Origin: Sinorhizobium psoraleae
GTDB lineage: Bacteria; Pseudomonadota; Alphaproteobacteria; Rhizobiales; Rhizobiaceae
Direction: 5' to 3'
Length of the DNA: 64,000 nt
Assembly: GCF_013283645.1 (NCBI RefSeq)
Contig: NZ_JABEKV010000009.1
Location: 45,450-109,449 of the forward strand
The notes below the pieces were generated by a model. It was not told the DNA's origin, did no database searches, and was given only the letters and a program-made list of their open reading frames with translations. Position 1 is the stretch's first letter. Each line of letters opens with the position of its first letter. A program made the translations under genes and the position numbers. Positions 51,027-59,192 of the stretch are shown here, one piece after another.

Positions 51027-51299
51027 AATCACCGAAGCCCTCCGATTCCTCAGTCGGTCGCATCCTGCATCATTTTGCTGCAACATGATATGCCGGAGGC
51101 AGCCTATTCTGTGTCGGCACTAAGCGCGAAACCCTGAAAAACCAATACATTGCCGCTACAGACCGCACCTTAAGCGATTATGCGTGTAGCACGTTGTTGC
51201 GCCATTATGCTTTATGGCGCTATGTTTCCCAATCAGCGGAATCAGCGCGATTCCGGAACTGACATTCTGACCATATTTACGGAGAAGACACACCGACCA
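51027..51299. other. Intergenic stretch after vapC
   Basis: 273 bp with no gene that I can support. With the antisense RNA region to its right it may contain the upstream part of the orphan repC control locus. Confidence 0.4.
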
Positions 51300-51358
51300 G
51301 AAAAGAAGAACCGCTCCCGAAGAAATCCGGAAGCGGTCTGTGAGTCGATAAATTAGCC
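51300..51358 (-). ncRNA. Putative antisense RNA controlling the orphan repC
   Basis: On the minus strand, TTGACA (-35, at 51393-51388) is followed after ~35 bases by an RNA ending in a stem: ACCGCTTCCG pairs with CGGGAGCGGT (51337-51310), then a T-rich run (TCTTCTTTTC). Predicted length (~58 nt) and position just before repC match the incompatibility RNA of repABC plasmids. The -10 is weak. No experimental support. Confidence 0.5.
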
Positions 51359-51455
51359 AAGTCACTTCTCGCAGACCCTCCCTTCCCTGTCAATAATGAA
51401 AGCACCTTTTCGGTGAACGGCGAAGCTTTCCCTGGTCTCAAGACGGAGACAAGGA

Positions 51456-52733
51456 ATGGGGAATACCCAAACGAATCAGCGGCTAAACGGCCGCCGGATA
51501 ACGCCGCGGCGTGCCCACTTCTGCCGGCTGGCAGAGTCGGCACGAGTCGGGACGATTACGCGCGCCCAATTGGCCGTACTTGTTCAAAGCCTTCCGTGCA
51601 TTGGCCTGATCAATGGAACCGAAAGCCATTTGCTGGTAGCTCTGATCAACACGGCTCAGGCCGATACATTCGACAAATCGGGCCGTCCGATCGTGTTTAA
51701 GTCCAACCAACAACTGGCGTTTGAAATCGGCCGGTCGGTCGGTCGCGTCAGCCGCATGTTGTCGCGCCTGTTCGACGCTGGCCTTATCACCATGCAGGAC
51801 AGCGGGAACTACAAGCGCTATCCCATACGCAACGGCGAAGGCGAGATCACGGACGGATGCGGGATTGACCTGCGAATTCTGATCGTCCGATATGCCGAAC
51901 TCGATGAATCGGTCAGGCAGGCTCGCGCCGAGAAGAAGGCCGCAGATGCGGCTTTGCGGCGCTATCGGGGCGCGCTGCGCAAAGCGCGCCAGGCCCTCGC
52001 GGTCGCCGCCGAGCATTCCGAACGCGCTTTGGCCCGTCTTGCCGCCCGCATTGATCGCGTCAGCGATCTTGTCGGGATTGCCGGCAAGGCCTCAAGCCGG
52101 ATGTTGCGCCGAGCAACAGCCCTTCTGGAGTGGTTGGTGGAGCGCTTGATGCAGCTTCCGTGCCGATCGAAAGACGCGGTTCATTCGCAGAATATGACAT
52201 GCCCGCATGTCGAAAACGACATGCACAAACAGATTACAACCCCTGATCCAATTGCAGAGAGTAATGATGAAAGGCGTTCGGCTACCGCCGAACAACTCAG
52301 CTTGCTTAAGGCTGGCTCCGCCAGCAATAGGGCTTTTGAAGAAAGCCTGGGGCGACGCGGGAGCGAAAGCAACCAGCCGCAGCAGCTGCCGCGGGTATTG
52401 GTGGCGTTGCAAGACGTGCTGCGGGCGGTGCCAGCGCTGAAGACCTACGGCTTTGCCCCCACCAGTTGGGCCGACTTTGCGCGCGCCGTGCCCCTGATAT
52501 GCCGGTTTGCCGGGATCTCCGATGATGCCCACCGCCGGGCTGTCGAGGAGATGGGCGAACAGCAAGCGGCTGTCGCAGTTGCGGTGACGCTCGAGAAATA
52601 CGAGCGGCAGGAGGTCAGCTCGCCGGGAGGCTATTTACGGGCCATGACGGACCGCGCAAGAGCGGGCGAATTGCATCTCGCCCGCTCCATCTATGGGCTT
52701 GCCGCCCGAAATTCCATGGAGGTTACACATTGA
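51456..52733 (+). CDS. repC: Orphan RepC replication initiator
   Basis: A 425-residue RepC-family initiator. N-domain: ITRAQLAVLVQSLPCIGLINGTESHLLVALINTAQADTFDKSGRPIVFKSNQQLAFEIGRS, the same layout as the RepC at 60339. A charged coiled linker follows (about 145-215), then the C-domain (about 295-425; YGFAPTSWADFARAVPLICRFAGISDDAHRRAVEEMGEQQAAVAVAV). AAGGA precedes the ATG. No repA or repB lies beside it. RepC alone can drive replication of this plasmid class, so this may be a second origin. Confidence 0.88.
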   Translation: MGNTQTNQRLNGRRITPRRAHFCRLAESARVGTITRAQLAVLVQSLPCIGLINGTESHLLVALINTAQADTFDKSGRPIVFKSNQQLAFEIGRSVGRVSRMLSRLFDAGLITMQDSGNYKRYPIRNGEGEITDGCGIDLRILIVRYAELDESVRQARAEKKAADAALRRYRGALRKARQALAVAAEHSERALARLAARIDRVSDLVGIAGKASSRMLRRATALLEWLVERLMQLPCRSKDAVHSQNMTCPHVENDMHKQITTPDPIAESNDERRSATAEQLSLLKAGSASNRAFEESLGRRGSESNQPQQLPRVLVALQDVLRAVPALKTYGFAPTSWADFARAVPLICRFAGISDDAHRRAVEEMGEQQAAVAVAVTLEKYERQEVSSPGGYLRAMTDRARAGELHLARSIYGLAARNSMEVTH

Positions 52734-53242
52734 GACGCAATGCCCTATCGACGTTTTTAGTAACTCTTTTGATCAGCCACAGCACTGTGGAGGCCGCCGA
52801 TATGTCCGGCCGAGCCCGTGTGATTGATGGCGATACCATCAGCATCAGACAGCAGCGGATCAGGATCGCGGCCATCGATGCTTGCGAGCGCGATCAGACC
52901 GGCTTGAAGGATGGCAAGGTCTGGCGCTGTGGCGCCGCGGCCCGCAGCTATCTTGGAAAAATGATCGACGGTCAGCATGTCCGTTGCGACATCATCGACC
53001 AGGATCAGTATCGCCGCCTCGTGGGGCAGTGCTTCATCGGGGACACCGATATCGGCCTTGCGATGGTGAAGGTCGGACTGGCGGAAGCAATGCTACGGTA
53101 TCTGCCGGCTGCCCACTCAATCAGCGAGGTCGAGTACGGCCAGGCCGAAAACAGCGCCCGCGATCACGGTTTTGGCATGTGGTCTGCAGAGATCGAAAGT
53201 CCGTACGACTACCGCCGGTCGAAATCTTCCAGAATTCCGTGA
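52730..53242 (+). CDS. Secreted thermonuclease-family protein
   Basis: A 170-residue exported SNase-family protein. TTG start overlapping the repC stop (TTGA), signal peptide to EAA (about residue 22). Catalytic pattern intact: RVIDGDTISIRQQRIRIAAIDACERDQ, with DGDT, Arg, Asp and Glu present. Two internal cysteines each side. It is the fourth SNase-like protein in the window and is coupled to a replication gene. Confidence 0.8.
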   Translation: MRRNALSTFLVTLLISHSTVEAADMSGRARVIDGDTISIRQQRIRIAAIDACERDQTGLKDGKVWRCGAAARSYLGKMIDGQHVRCDIIDQDQYRRLVGQCFIGDTDIGLAMVKVGLAEAMLRYLPAAHSISEVEYGQAENSARDHGFGMWSAEIESPYDYRRSKSSRIP

Positions 53243-53637
53243 CGGAAATAGCCGACATAGCGCGATGGCATCGGACGGATTGCGAGCCATATTGCTTCAC
53301 GATTCGGGCGAAAAGCCGAATTTTCCGTTGATCTGACCGGATTTCTGAATAATATTGGCGCGGCCTTTGCGGCTTTAGGCTGATGACGAACAGGAGGCGC
53401 GTTGCCAGAATCGGTCAGGTCTCACCCCTCCAAGGCGGTTGCTTTTGACGCTCGTTCGCACGTCGACGCGGTTAGCGCAAAGCGGACGACACAAAAATTT
53501 CCCCGCCTTCGGCTTCCTCGCGATACAAATTTTTGCGTCCTCTCGCCTCCTCCGCTCACGCTCCGGCCTACGGTGCGCACCGCTTTCCGCCGTGCCCTTG
53601 GAACGATCATCGCAACCACCAAAGAGGAGTGACTGAC
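53243..53637. other. Long GC-rich leader of the DUF736 gene
   Basis: About 395 bp without a gene. The last 200 bp have the same C- and GC-rich style as the leaders at 40 and 48 kb (for example TCTCGCCTCCTCCGCTCACGC) but no long sequence match. AAAGAGGAG at 53622 serves the ATG at 53638. Confidence 0.4.
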
Positions 53638-53970
53638 ATGACCACCACCAACTACATCCAGTTCGACGCCGACAACCTCGACACCGCAAAAGGCGCAGGC
53701 CTCATCTCCACGATCGACCGCGACCTGGACATCAAGGCTGTCCCGTTCACGTCCGACAATGAAAAGGCCCCGACGCACCGCGTTTACGCCAAGTCACCGC
53801 GCGGCCATGACATCGAGGTCGGCGGCATCTGGAAGAAGAAGAACCAGGACGGTAAGCCCTACTACACCCTTTCGATCCGGCGCCTCGGCTTTAACGCCAA
53901 TTTGGGCCGGTTCCCAGGCCAGGACGATCCCACGCTGCAGGCGATCATCGAATGGGAACCCCGCGATTGA
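53638..53970 (+). CDS. DUF736-family plasmid protein
   Basis: A 110-residue protein: KAVPFTSDNEKAPTHRVYAKSPRGHDIEVGGIWKKKNQDGKPYYTLSI is the DUF736 signature, found widely on alphaproteobacterial plasmids and ICEs. It folds as a small beta domain, probably ssDNA-binding-like. GAGGAG lies 9 bases upstream. Function unproven. Confidence 0.85.
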   Translation: MTTTNYIQFDADNLDTAKGAGLISTIDRDLDIKAVPFTSDNEKAPTHRVYAKSPRGHDIEVGGIWKKKNQDGKPYYTLSIRRLGFNANLGRFPGQDDPTLQAIIEWEPRD

Positions 53971-54090
53971 CCCGCGCAAAGCGCCCGGCGACCAGCCGGG
54001 CGCTCACCATCGAAAGGCCGGAAAACCCCGCAAAGTGCTGGATTTCCAGCATTTTTCCTGATAGGGTGGCCGGTAACTGGAGATTTGACG

Positions 54091-54294
54091 ATGAACGTTC
54101 ATTCCCGCCGTCCGGATCGTTCCCCGGAAGCCGTAGCAAGGCGAAAGAAAGCCACCGATCAGGCGCGAGCTGCCAACATCCGGCAGGGTTACACCTACGA
54201 TCCTGTCCTCGAAGATGCTACCGCCGCCTACGTCGCTGGCGAGATCACGCGCGAGGAGTACCGTTTACGCGTCGTGCGCGCTCCTGCACAATAA
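54091..54294 (+). CDS. vbhA: VbhA-family antitoxin with altered inhibitory motif
   Basis: A 67-residue protein of the VbhA type (ARRKKATDQARAANIRQG, then YDP and VAGEITREEYRLRV). VbhA inhibits a Fic toxin with the helix motif (S/T)-x-x-x-E-(G/N). Here residues 28-33 read A-N-I-R-Q-G, so the Ser is Ala and the inhibitory Glu is Gln. GGAG lies 8-12 bases before the ATG (a TTG at 54085 is also in frame). The fic gene follows 70 bp later beyond a terminator. Confidence 0.8.
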   Translation: MNVHSRRPDRSPEAVARRKKATDQARAANIRQGYTYDPVLEDATAAYVAGEITREEYRLRVVRAPAQ

Positions 54295-54318
54295 ACTCCT
54301 TTCAACCCTCTAAAGGCG

Positions 54319-54349
54319 AAAAGCCGCCTGCTTACTGCAGGCGGCTTTT
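54319..54349 (+). terminator. Intrinsic terminator between vbhA and fic
   Basis: A perfect 13-bp stem AAAAGCCGCCTGC / GCAGGCGGCTTTT with a 5-base loop, followed by T. It stops 14 bp before the fic ATG, so a transcript started at the antitoxin promoter should mostly end just before the toxin. Confidence 0.88.
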
Positions 54350-54363
54350 TGTTGACCTTGGCC

Positions 54364-55416
54364 ATGGCAGACGAGCAGTCCAAAGGCGCCTATACCTATC
54401 CCAACACCTCCGATGATCCGGATCGGAGGGATGTGCTGCGCAACAAGTTCGGTATCCAGTCGCACTCGGAGCTGCGCACCGAAGAGTACCGTGCGGCGGC
54501 TTTCCGTATGGCGGAAATCGCCGAAGGTGATGGCCCGTCCGGAAATTTCGACAAGCAGCACCTGAAGGCAATTCACGGCTACATTTTTCAGGACGTCTAC
54601 GAGTGGGCCGGCCACACACGCAACGAAACTCCGATCGTTGACGGCCAGCGCGTGGAGCCGATTGGAGGCCTGTCCAAAGGCGGCACCTCGTTCCTGCCCG
54701 GTTCGCGCATAGAAATGGGCCTGGATGAGGCCCTGAAGCCGATTCGAGATCCGCAAGCCCTTCGCAATGCAGCTCCAGAGGAATTCGCCGACAGAGCCGC
54801 GAAGGCTCTCTCCGAGCTAAACTATGTGCATCCGTTCCGAGAGGGAAACGGGCGCACGCAAGAGGCCTTCGTTTCGGAGCTCGGCCGCCGATACGGGCAC
54901 GAGATCGATTTCACCGTCATCAGCAAGCCACGCATGATCGAGGCGTCGATTGAGACCACCAACGATCCGTCGAGTCCAGCAATGAAACATGTGCTCGAGG
55001 ATGCTATCAATCCGAACCGACGCGAAGCCTTGCGCGCGGCCTTTGCCGACCTTGAAGAGCTTGGTGAGAAACCTTTCGAGCACAATATACGCACCGCCCG
55101 CGCCGGCGAGGAAATCAGCGGCCAGGTTCTCGGACACGACAATCGCATAGCCACCTTCGTAACCGATCAGGGTATTGTTGCTGCGGATCGCGCAGACTTG
55201 CCCGAGCGCCTGCCGAATGAGGGCGAAGAGATCACCATCACTGCTCGTTCGGACTTTTCCCGGCTGGAGCGTGCGGAACCGGCCCAGGAGCCGCAATCGC
55301 AGCTGCAACCCGCCAGGCAGCTGCAGCAGGACTATAACCCGGAGCTCAAGGCGATCGAGGCGCAAATGGCGGCACAGCGAAGCCCTGAGCGCGATGACGG
55401 CGACCGCGGCCGGTGA
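54364..55416 (+). CDS. fic: Fic-domain toxin (VbhT-like) with KfrB-like tail
   Basis: A 350-residue protein. Fic domain about 1-200: the active loop HPFREGNGRTQE at 156-167 has the catalytic His, but the final position is Glu where Fic AMP-transferases have Arg (HxFx(D/E)GNGRxxR). A C-terminal segment (about 240-300; EEISGQVLGHDNRIATFVTDQGIVAADRADLPERL) resembles KfrB-type modules. No BID secretion domain is visible. Fic toxins AMPylate topoisomerases. ATG 54364 lacks an RBS; a TTG at 54349 is in frame. It lies right behind the terminator. Confidence 0.85.
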   Translation: MADEQSKGAYTYPNTSDDPDRRDVLRNKFGIQSHSELRTEEYRAAAFRMAEIAEGDGPSGNFDKQHLKAIHGYIFQDVYEWAGHTRNETPIVDGQRVEPIGGLSKGGTSFLPGSRIEMGLDEALKPIRDPQALRNAAPEEFADRAAKALSELNYVHPFREGNGRTQEAFVSELGRRYGHEIDFTVISKPRMIEASIETTNDPSSPAMKHVLEDAINPNRREALRAAFADLEELGEKPFEHNIRTARAGEEISGQVLGHDNRIATFVTDQGIVAADRADLPERLPNEGEEITITARSDFSRLERAEPAQEPQSQLQPARQLQQDYNPELKAIEAQMAAQRSPERDDGDRGR

Positions 55417-55631
55417 CGAACTCCGGGTTCAAGCTGCCAGATGCTATCTATTTCGGGAGGCGCCCAGTTCTGCGCCCTCCCTTTCCGTCGGATGATTGAC
55501 GGACAAGCTACGATAGCCCCTCCCCCACGCAACCGCTGACGCAGTCCTCCACTTCGTTGCGGCCCTTTGGGTGCATGGGCTCGCTTCGGCTATCTCCGTT
55601 TTTTGCCGTCAACCAACGGAAGGAGACGGCA
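55417..55631. other. Leader of the ardC gene
   Basis: About 215 bp with no gene. It ends with CCAACGGAAGGAGACGGCA, a strong ribosome-binding site for GTG 55632. C- and GC-rich in the style of the other accessory-gene leaders. Confidence 0.4.
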
Positions 55632-56516
55632 GTGCAGAACATCAAGGACACCTACCAGCGCATCACAGACGCCATCATTGAGCAGCTTGAAGCCGGCACC
55701 AAACCGTGGATCCGTCCCTGGCGCGGAAACAGCCGCGGCTCCCTCATTCCGCGCCGCGCAACCGGCGAAGCCTATCGCGGAATCAACGTCCTGATGCTGT
55801 GGCTCGCAAGCGAGCTTGCAGGCTACGAGGAAAGCACCTGGATCACATATCGCCAAGCTCAGGATCTCGGCGGCCAGGTCCGAAAGAACGAGAAAGGAGC
55901 CCTCGTCGTCAAATACGGCACTTTCACCCCGAAGGCGCGCGAAGATGATGACGAGCGCTCAATCCCCTATCTCAAAGGCTACACGGTTTTTAACGTCGAG
56001 CAGATCGAGAATCTGCCGGAGCGGTTCTACCGCCCAGCTGAGGAGATGCAGGCAACGACGATACCGCTTCTGGAAACCGTCGAAACATTCGTCCGCAAAA
56101 CCGGCGCCGCGGTCACATACGGCGGAACAATGGCTTGCTTCCGTCCCGCAGTCGACGATATCCTCATGCCGGACCGGGCACGGTTCGCGAGCGAAGTTCA
56201 CCTTTACTCGACCTTGCTGCACGAAATTTCACACTGGTCAGGCGCAAAGACTCGCCTAGACCGTGACCTGAGTGGCCGATTCGGCAGTGAGAGCTACGCG
56301 ATCGAGGAGCTCGTTGCGGAGCTTTCCGCTTCGTTCCTGTGCGCTGATCTTGGTGTCGCGCACGATCCTCGCGACAATACCGCAACTTACCTTGAGAGCT
56401 GGCTCAAGGTGCTGAAGAACGACAAGAGGGCGATCGTCACAGCAGCCGCGAAGGCCCAAGCGGCCGCTGATTTCCTCACCGGTCTGCAATCGCTGCAGCA
56501 GAGCAAGGTCGCCTAG
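55632..56516 (+). CDS. ardC: ArdC-type antirestriction protein
   Basis: A 294-residue protein. The N-terminal ArdC/DUF1738 ssDNA-binding domain: ITDAIIEQLEAGTKPWIRPWRG, ATGEAYRGINVLMLW, STWITYRQAQDLGGQVRKNEKGALVVKYG. The C-terminal zincin-like peptidase domain has LLHEISHWSG (HExxH, His near 197). ArdC binds ssDNA and protects incoming plasmid DNA from restriction. GTG start with AAGGAG 6-7 bases upstream. Confidence 0.92.
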   Translation: MQNIKDTYQRITDAIIEQLEAGTKPWIRPWRGNSRGSLIPRRATGEAYRGINVLMLWLASELAGYEESTWITYRQAQDLGGQVRKNEKGALVVKYGTFTPKAREDDDERSIPYLKGYTVFNVEQIENLPERFYRPAEEMQATTIPLLETVETFVRKTGAAVTYGGTMACFRPAVDDILMPDRARFASEVHLYSTLLHEISHWSGAKTRLDRDLSGRFGSESYAIEELVAELSASFLCADLGVAHDPRDNTATYLESWLKVLKNDKRAIVTAAAKAQAAADFLTGLQSLQQSKVA

Positions 56517-56531
56517 CGGCCTTCGCTCAGT

Positions 56532-57002
56532 TTACAAAGCCTCTGCCGCTTGCTCCCCAGGCGTCATGCGCTTCAAGAGGCGGATCAGATCGCGCGTGGT
56601 GTCCGGTGGCAGTCGTTCAATTAGCATCGTCAGCGTTCGACGCTCTTCCGCCTCTTCCGGCGTCTTACCCCAAAGGTGCGGCGCAGCTTCAAAGATCATG
56701 TCTATGGGCATGAAGCCCATGAGCTCACAGAGATGAATCAGGCGGGGAACGGTCATGCGCGATTCCGCGCGCTCATACCGCCCATAAACGGACACGGAAA
56801 GACCGAGCAAATGAGCCAATTCCGCTCGGGAGAGATTTTTGGATTCACGAATGTCCTTGAGAAAATTCGAGATCCGTTCGTCCATTTCTTTTGCGGTTTG
56901 GATGCCGTCGAAGCCGGACTTCCGATAGACCGGCCTCTCTAATTCCGGATCGTTTGTTTCAATTAAACCCCGTGCGCTTTTGTAGCTGCTTAGATCAATC
57001 AC
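56532..57002 (-). CDS. XRE-family regulator, paralogue of the 38.8-kb regulator
   Basis: A 156-residue regulator with GTG start. HTH at about residues 44-100 (FLKDIRESKNLSRAELAHLLGLSVSVYGRYERAESRMTVPRLIHLCELMGF), then AAPHLWGKTPEEAEERRTL. It shares that layout and the AAPHLWGKT block with the protein at 38848-39465. Convergent with ardC (15-bp gap). Confidence 0.85.
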   Translation of the reverse strand: MIDLSSYKSARGLIETNDPELERPVYRKSGFDGIQTAKEMDERISNFLKDIRESKNLSRAELAHLLGLSVSVYGRYERAESRMTVPRLIHLCELMGFMPIDMIFEAAPHLWGKTPEEAEERRTLTMLIERLPPDTTRDLIRLLKRMTPGEQAAEAL

Positions 57003-57221
57003 GATCCTTACCTTTATTGTATGAAATACCGCCCTCAGCGGCCACTATGCACCAAATTGAAGCAATTTGGCACACCCCCCTCCTCCTGAATCACAGCGGT
57101 TTTTCCTACCTATTTGGGGGGAATTATTAAAATGCGAGTTCCCAGAGGCAGTGAATCGAAATGCTTCAAGGCATGGCTGGATGTGGTTTCCTAACATTGT
57201 CCGCAAAACGCAAAAAGGCAA

Positions 57222-57629
57222 TTAGCGATTTTTCACGGCTACCATCTTCCAACCATCTGACTTCGCTTGAAAAACCGCTTCAATTTGCGTTTCGCCTTCG
57301 ATCCAGTCGAGCCGTGCCATCAGCGCGCAAGCCATCTCGCCCTGCGAAATTCGGATACAGCGGTTAACGCTCACCTTTGAACCAATGCCATGCTTTTTTA
57401 AGTCCCATTTGGATAAGTCGAACAGCTGGGCTTTGGCTTCATCGTCGGTCGGCCATGTAGCCTTTTCGGCTTCGGCCTGCACGATCTTCAGTTGAGGCAA
57501 AATGGTTTCAGAAATGTCTCCTTTCCGGGCGGCCGGGCGGCCGAGGTGAGGCGCAATATAGACACCGAGCACGCAGCCGAAAGCTACGCCGAGCAAAAAA
57601 CCGCGACCGATCATCGATGACTTTTCCAT
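57222..57629 (-). CDS. Membrane-anchored hypothetical protein
   Basis: A 135-residue protein from ATG 57629 (57614 is an alternative). One N-terminal membrane helix (GRGFLLGVAFGCVLGVYIAP), then a periplasmic domain with two cysteines (NRCIRISQGEMACALMARLDWIEGETQIEAVFQAKSDGWKMVAV). It lies left of repA and reads away from it. Function unknown. Confidence 0.6.
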   Translation of the reverse strand: MEKSSMIGRGFLLGVAFGCVLGVYIAPHLGRPAARKGDISETILPQLKIVQAEAEKATWPTDDEAKAQLFDLSKWDLKKHGIGSKVSVNRCIRISQGEMACALMARLDWIEGETQIEAVFQAKSDGWKMVAVKNR

Positions 57630-57882
57630 TTTCCGTGTGGCAAAGGCCGCAGTTGGCGGTGCTGCAGCTATGCAGCGGCGCGTTGTAAGACGTGTCTGGG
57701 AAGGTGCATAGGCATGGCAGCTACGGCACAATTGGAGCTTTTTAGCAGGTGAATATCACCGGTGGAACTTCAGTGGGACTTCTTTCCTCCGACTGTAGAA
57801 TCATCGTGCATTGCCGCAACTAAAGCTTATTAACCTTTTGTTAATCCTATTTTCCTTGCGACAAATAGGGAATCGGGGCATT

Positions 57883-57921
57883 GTCACGATAATTGATGCC
57901 ATTTTACAAAATTATCGTGAC
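57883..57921. promoter_or_regulatory. RepA operator / parS-like inverted repeat
   Basis: GTCACGATAATT (57883-57894) and AATTATCGTGAC (57910-57921) form a perfect 12-bp inverted repeat with a 15-bp spacer. It ends 17 bp before the repA ATG. repABC operons are autorepressed by RepA, helped by RepB, at such palindromes; parS sites for RepB can be of similar form. Confidence 0.75.
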
Positions 57922-57938
57922 TAAGAGCGGATTCCGAA

Positions 57939-59126
57939 ATGAACGTGAAAATGGCCACTTCCGAGAAAGTGCCGGGTTTTGCCGATACAATACTTGAACA
58001 AGGTGGCGACATCTCGTCGAAGCTTGACATGCTGCGGCGGGAGAAGTTCCCGCCGAACGCACAGAAATCTTTGCGCCAGTTTTCCTTGGCCGAGGTTGCC
58101 GATTTCGTCGGTGTCTCCCAAAGCTATCTTAAGAAGCTTCACCTAAAGGGCAAGGGTGTTGAGCCGACCACGACCTCGACGGGGCGGCGATACTATACCG
58201 CCGACCAGATAAATGAGCTCCGGACCCTGCTCGATCGAGTGCCTCACCGCAAGGAACATGAACGGCTACAGGTAATAGCGGTAGTGAATTTTAAGGGGGG
58301 CAGCGGGAAGACCACCACGTCTGCGCACCTGGCTCAGTATCTGGCATTGCGTGGTTACCGCGTCCTTGCCGTCGATCTCGATCCGCAGGCTTCATTGACG
58401 GCGCTCTATGGCATCCAGCCGGAGCTCGATGAGAAGGCGTCTCTCTATGAGGCACTGCGCTACGACGACGAGCGCCGGTCGATCACGGAGGTAATCCAGC
58501 CGACGAATTTTCCGACTTTGGACATCGTTCCTGCAAATCTCGAACTCCAGGAATACGAGTACGAGACGCCTATCGCCATGCAGCGAAAGGATTCGAGCGC
58601 GGGCAAGCTCTTCTACACGAGAATCGGTGACGCACTCGCCGAGGTCGATGATCGCTACGATGTCGTCGTGGTCGATTGCCCTCCCCAGCTCGGCTACCTG
58701 ACGCTGACGGCCCTGACGGCGGCTACGTCCGTGCTGATCACGGTTCACCCGCAAATGCTCGACATCATGTCTATGTCGCAGTTCCTCCTTATGCTCGGCA
58801 ATATTTTGAAAAGCGTCGAAGCAGTCGGCGTGAACGTCTCGCTCGACTGGTTTCGCTACCTGGTAACCCGCTACGAGCCGACGGACATTCCGCAACAGCA
58901 GATGGTCGGGTTTATGCAGAGCATGTTCGCCGCCCAGATGATGAGGCATCAGATGGTCAAGTCTACGGCGATCTCAGACGCCGGGCTGACCAAGCAAACC
59001 CTTTACGAAGTCGAACGCTCTCAATTCACGCCTTCTACCTATGACCGCGCCCGGGAATCAATGGACGCAGTCAACGCCGAAGTGATTGAGTTGCTGCACA
59101 AGGCCTGGGGGCGTCGAAATGGATAG
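57939..59126 (+). CDS. repA: RepA, ParA-type partition ATPase
   Basis: A 395-residue RepA of the repABC family. An N-terminal HTH region (AEVADFVGVSQSYLKKLHLKGKGVEPT) precedes the Walker-type ParA core: VVNFKGGSGKTTTSAHLAQYL (deviant Walker A), VDLDPQASLTALYG, VVVDCPPQLGYLTL. RepA partitions the plasmid and represses the operon. First gene, with the palindromic operator just upstream. Confidence 0.96.
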   Translation: MNVKMATSEKVPGFADTILEQGGDISSKLDMLRREKFPPNAQKSLRQFSLAEVADFVGVSQSYLKKLHLKGKGVEPTTTSTGRRYYTADQINELRTLLDRVPHRKEHERLQVIAVVNFKGGSGKTTTSAHLAQYLALRGYRVLAVDLDPQASLTALYGIQPELDEKASLYEALRYDDERRSITEVIQPTNFPTLDIVPANLELQEYEYETPIAMQRKDSSAGKLFYTRIGDALAEVDDRYDVVVVDCPPQLGYLTLTALTAATSVLITVHPQMLDIMSMSQFLLMLGNILKSVEAVGVNVSLDWFRYLVTRYEPTDIPQQQMVGFMQSMFAAQMMRHQMVKSTAISDAGLTKQTLYEVERSQFTPSTYDRARESMDAVNAEVIELLHKAWGRRNG

Positions 59127-59192
59127 GAAGAAATTGTCAGCCGTACAAACGGCAATTTTCTTCAATGAAATCAACAAACGTGGGAATCCGTG

